Notes under the pieces: generated by a model | Seen by the model: the letters and a program-made list of their open reading frames with translations, nothing else | Told to the model about the DNA's origin: nothing | The model's database searches: none | Assembly (NCBI RefSeq): GCF_024346675.1 | Contig: NZ_AP024850.1 | Location: 2,666,001-2,730,000 of the forward strand | Direction of reading: 5' to 3' | DNA from: Photobacterium sanguinicancri | GTDB lineage: Bacteria; Pseudomonadota; Gammaproteobacteria; Enterobacterales; Vibrionaceae | DNA: 64,000 nt | Position numbers and translations under genes: made by a program | Shown here: positions 63,581 to 64,000 of the stretch, one piece after another | Layout: every line of letters begins with the position of its first letter | Numbering within the stretch: position 1 is the first letter of the stretch

Positions 63581-64000
63581 TTATGAAAATAAACGTTCAA
63601 CATTTAATGCTTTCATAACTTTGAAAACTGTTTTCCGGAATACATTTACGCCTTTTCTTAACGTAACTTTACCGTCAATTACCGCGATTCCATCACAGTA
63701 ACTTAAGGTATGTAAACCATCTGGGAAGGGAACAATAGGCTTGATATCTTTAACAAAAGACTCTTTATATTCTGTAGGAGAGATAGTATCAATACGCACT
63801 AAGTTCACTTTACCACCGTAAGTAAATTCACAGTCTTGAGTAACTCTGTACATTTCGTCTTTATTATCTAATATTCCTCCACCATTTCTACCGACATTTA
63901 GACTATCGGCAATAGGTGACTGAGGATGAGAGAAGTACGGCCCAAATAATTGTTCTGAACAAAAAAGAAGTTGTTCAAAAGGGGCTGATGCGATTGAGGT
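63581..64000 (-). CDS. C-terminal part of a GIPC-transferase-N-like (beta-propeller) protein, 5' end outside window
   Basis: The frame from ATG 63853 has 90 residues, but it continues upstream without a stop to the right edge (139 residues visible), so the ATG is internal. Visible blocks are FSHPQSPIADSLNVGRNGGGILDNKDEMYRVTQDCEFTYGGKVNLVRIDTISPTEYKESFV and PDGLHTLSYCDGIAVIDGK. The pattern HPxxP...GG-I-...YR-xQDC...YG...I-xLSPTEYxE...GxHTL...VIDG resembles bacterial proteins annotated with the glucosamine inositolphosphorylceramide transferase N-terminal domain, often found in glycan loci. Function is unknown. Confidence 0.55.
   Translation of the reverse strand, partial: TSIASAPFEQLLFCSEQLFGPYFSHPQSPIADSLNVGRNGGGILDNKDEMYRVTQDCEFTYGGKVNLVRIDTISPTEYKESFVKDIKPIVPFPDGLHTLSYCDGIAVIDGKVTLRKGVNVFRKTVFKVMKALNVERLFS

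Noticed and set aside
1..64000. CRISPR arrays, rRNA or tRNA genes
   Set aside because: No repeat-spacer pattern and no tRNA or rRNA signature was seen; the tandem repeats at 16.4 and 17.5 kb have no spacers.

Overview
The window is a large surface-polysaccharide locus of a Gram-negative gammaproteobacterium, most likely a member of the Vibrionaceae (Vibrio or Photobacterium; the species cannot be fixed by eye). The grounds are a beta-CASP metallo-beta-lactamase gene of the type called rjg, which borders O-/K-antigen loci in Vibrio, at the left (0.5-1.9 kb), a wza-wzb-wzc export/kinase operon and a yjbEFGH set at the right (54.8-63.5 kb), and moderate-to-low GC. Almost every biosynthetic gene is on the minus strand, so the locus reads from right (wza) to left (rjg).

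Layout. 1-345: 5' end of a YjbE-like secreted peptide, running off the edge. 0.5-1.9 kb: rjg-like nuclease. 2.0-20.1 kb: glycan module 1, with a FlaA1/WbpM dehydratase, a PLP aminotransferase, an SDR / ATP-grasp / metallophosphoesterase trio, a PglC-type initiating transferase, three glycosyltransferases, Wzx, Wzy and a legionaminic-acid-type set (LegF-, PtmE-, LegH-, LegI-, LegG- and LegB-like) with no dedicated LegC aminotransferase. 20.4-22.8 kb: wecA copy 1 and ugd. 23.0-33.5 kb: an accessory island holding a decayed hipBA pair, an AbiEi/AbiEii pair whose toxin gene is frameshifted, a plus-strand operon of two large tyrosine recombinases followed by a diverged DnaN-like clamp protein, and a separate phage-type integrase. 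33.5-54.5 kb: glycan module 2, with wecA copy 2, manB, manC, an ISAs1-type IS, four glycosyltransferase-type genes, a second Wzy and Wzx, a dTDP-3-amino-3,6-dideoxyhexose pathway (rmlB, rmlA, fdtA-, fdtB-like, two N-acyltransferases) and a CDP-glycerol-like trio (G1P-dehydrogenase-like, LicC-like nucleotidyltransferase, HAD phosphatase) next to a TagF-like transferase. 54.8-58.7 kb: wzc, wzb, wza behind a JUMPstart/ops element. 59.3-63.5 kb: yjbE, yjbF, yjbG, yjbH on the plus strand. 63.6-64.0 kb: 3' part of a minus-strand gene running off the right edge.

How the genes work together. WecA or the PglC-like enzyme loads the first sugar phosphate on undecaprenyl phosphate; nucleotide-sugar enzymes make a UDP-4-amino-GlcNAc derivative, a CMP-nonulosonate, GDP-mannose, UDP-glucuronate, dTDP-Fuc3N/Qui3N and probably a CDP-glycerol; the glycosyltransferases assemble the repeat units; two Wzx/Wzy pairs flip and polymerise; Wza/Wzb/Wzc and the Yjb proteins handle export. 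Having two full Wzx/Wzy sets and two WecA genes suggests two glycan clusters joined end to end, with an island between the two wecA copies.

The most unusual item is the plus-strand operon at 26.1-31.9 kb (two tyrosine-recombinase-like proteins, one apparently lacking its nucleophile, plus a sliding-clamp-like protein and possibly a tiny basic protein). Other points worth a second look are the tandem repeats at the neuC/neuB and neuB/neuD junctions, the frameshifted AbiEii gene, and the CDP-glycerol-like genes.
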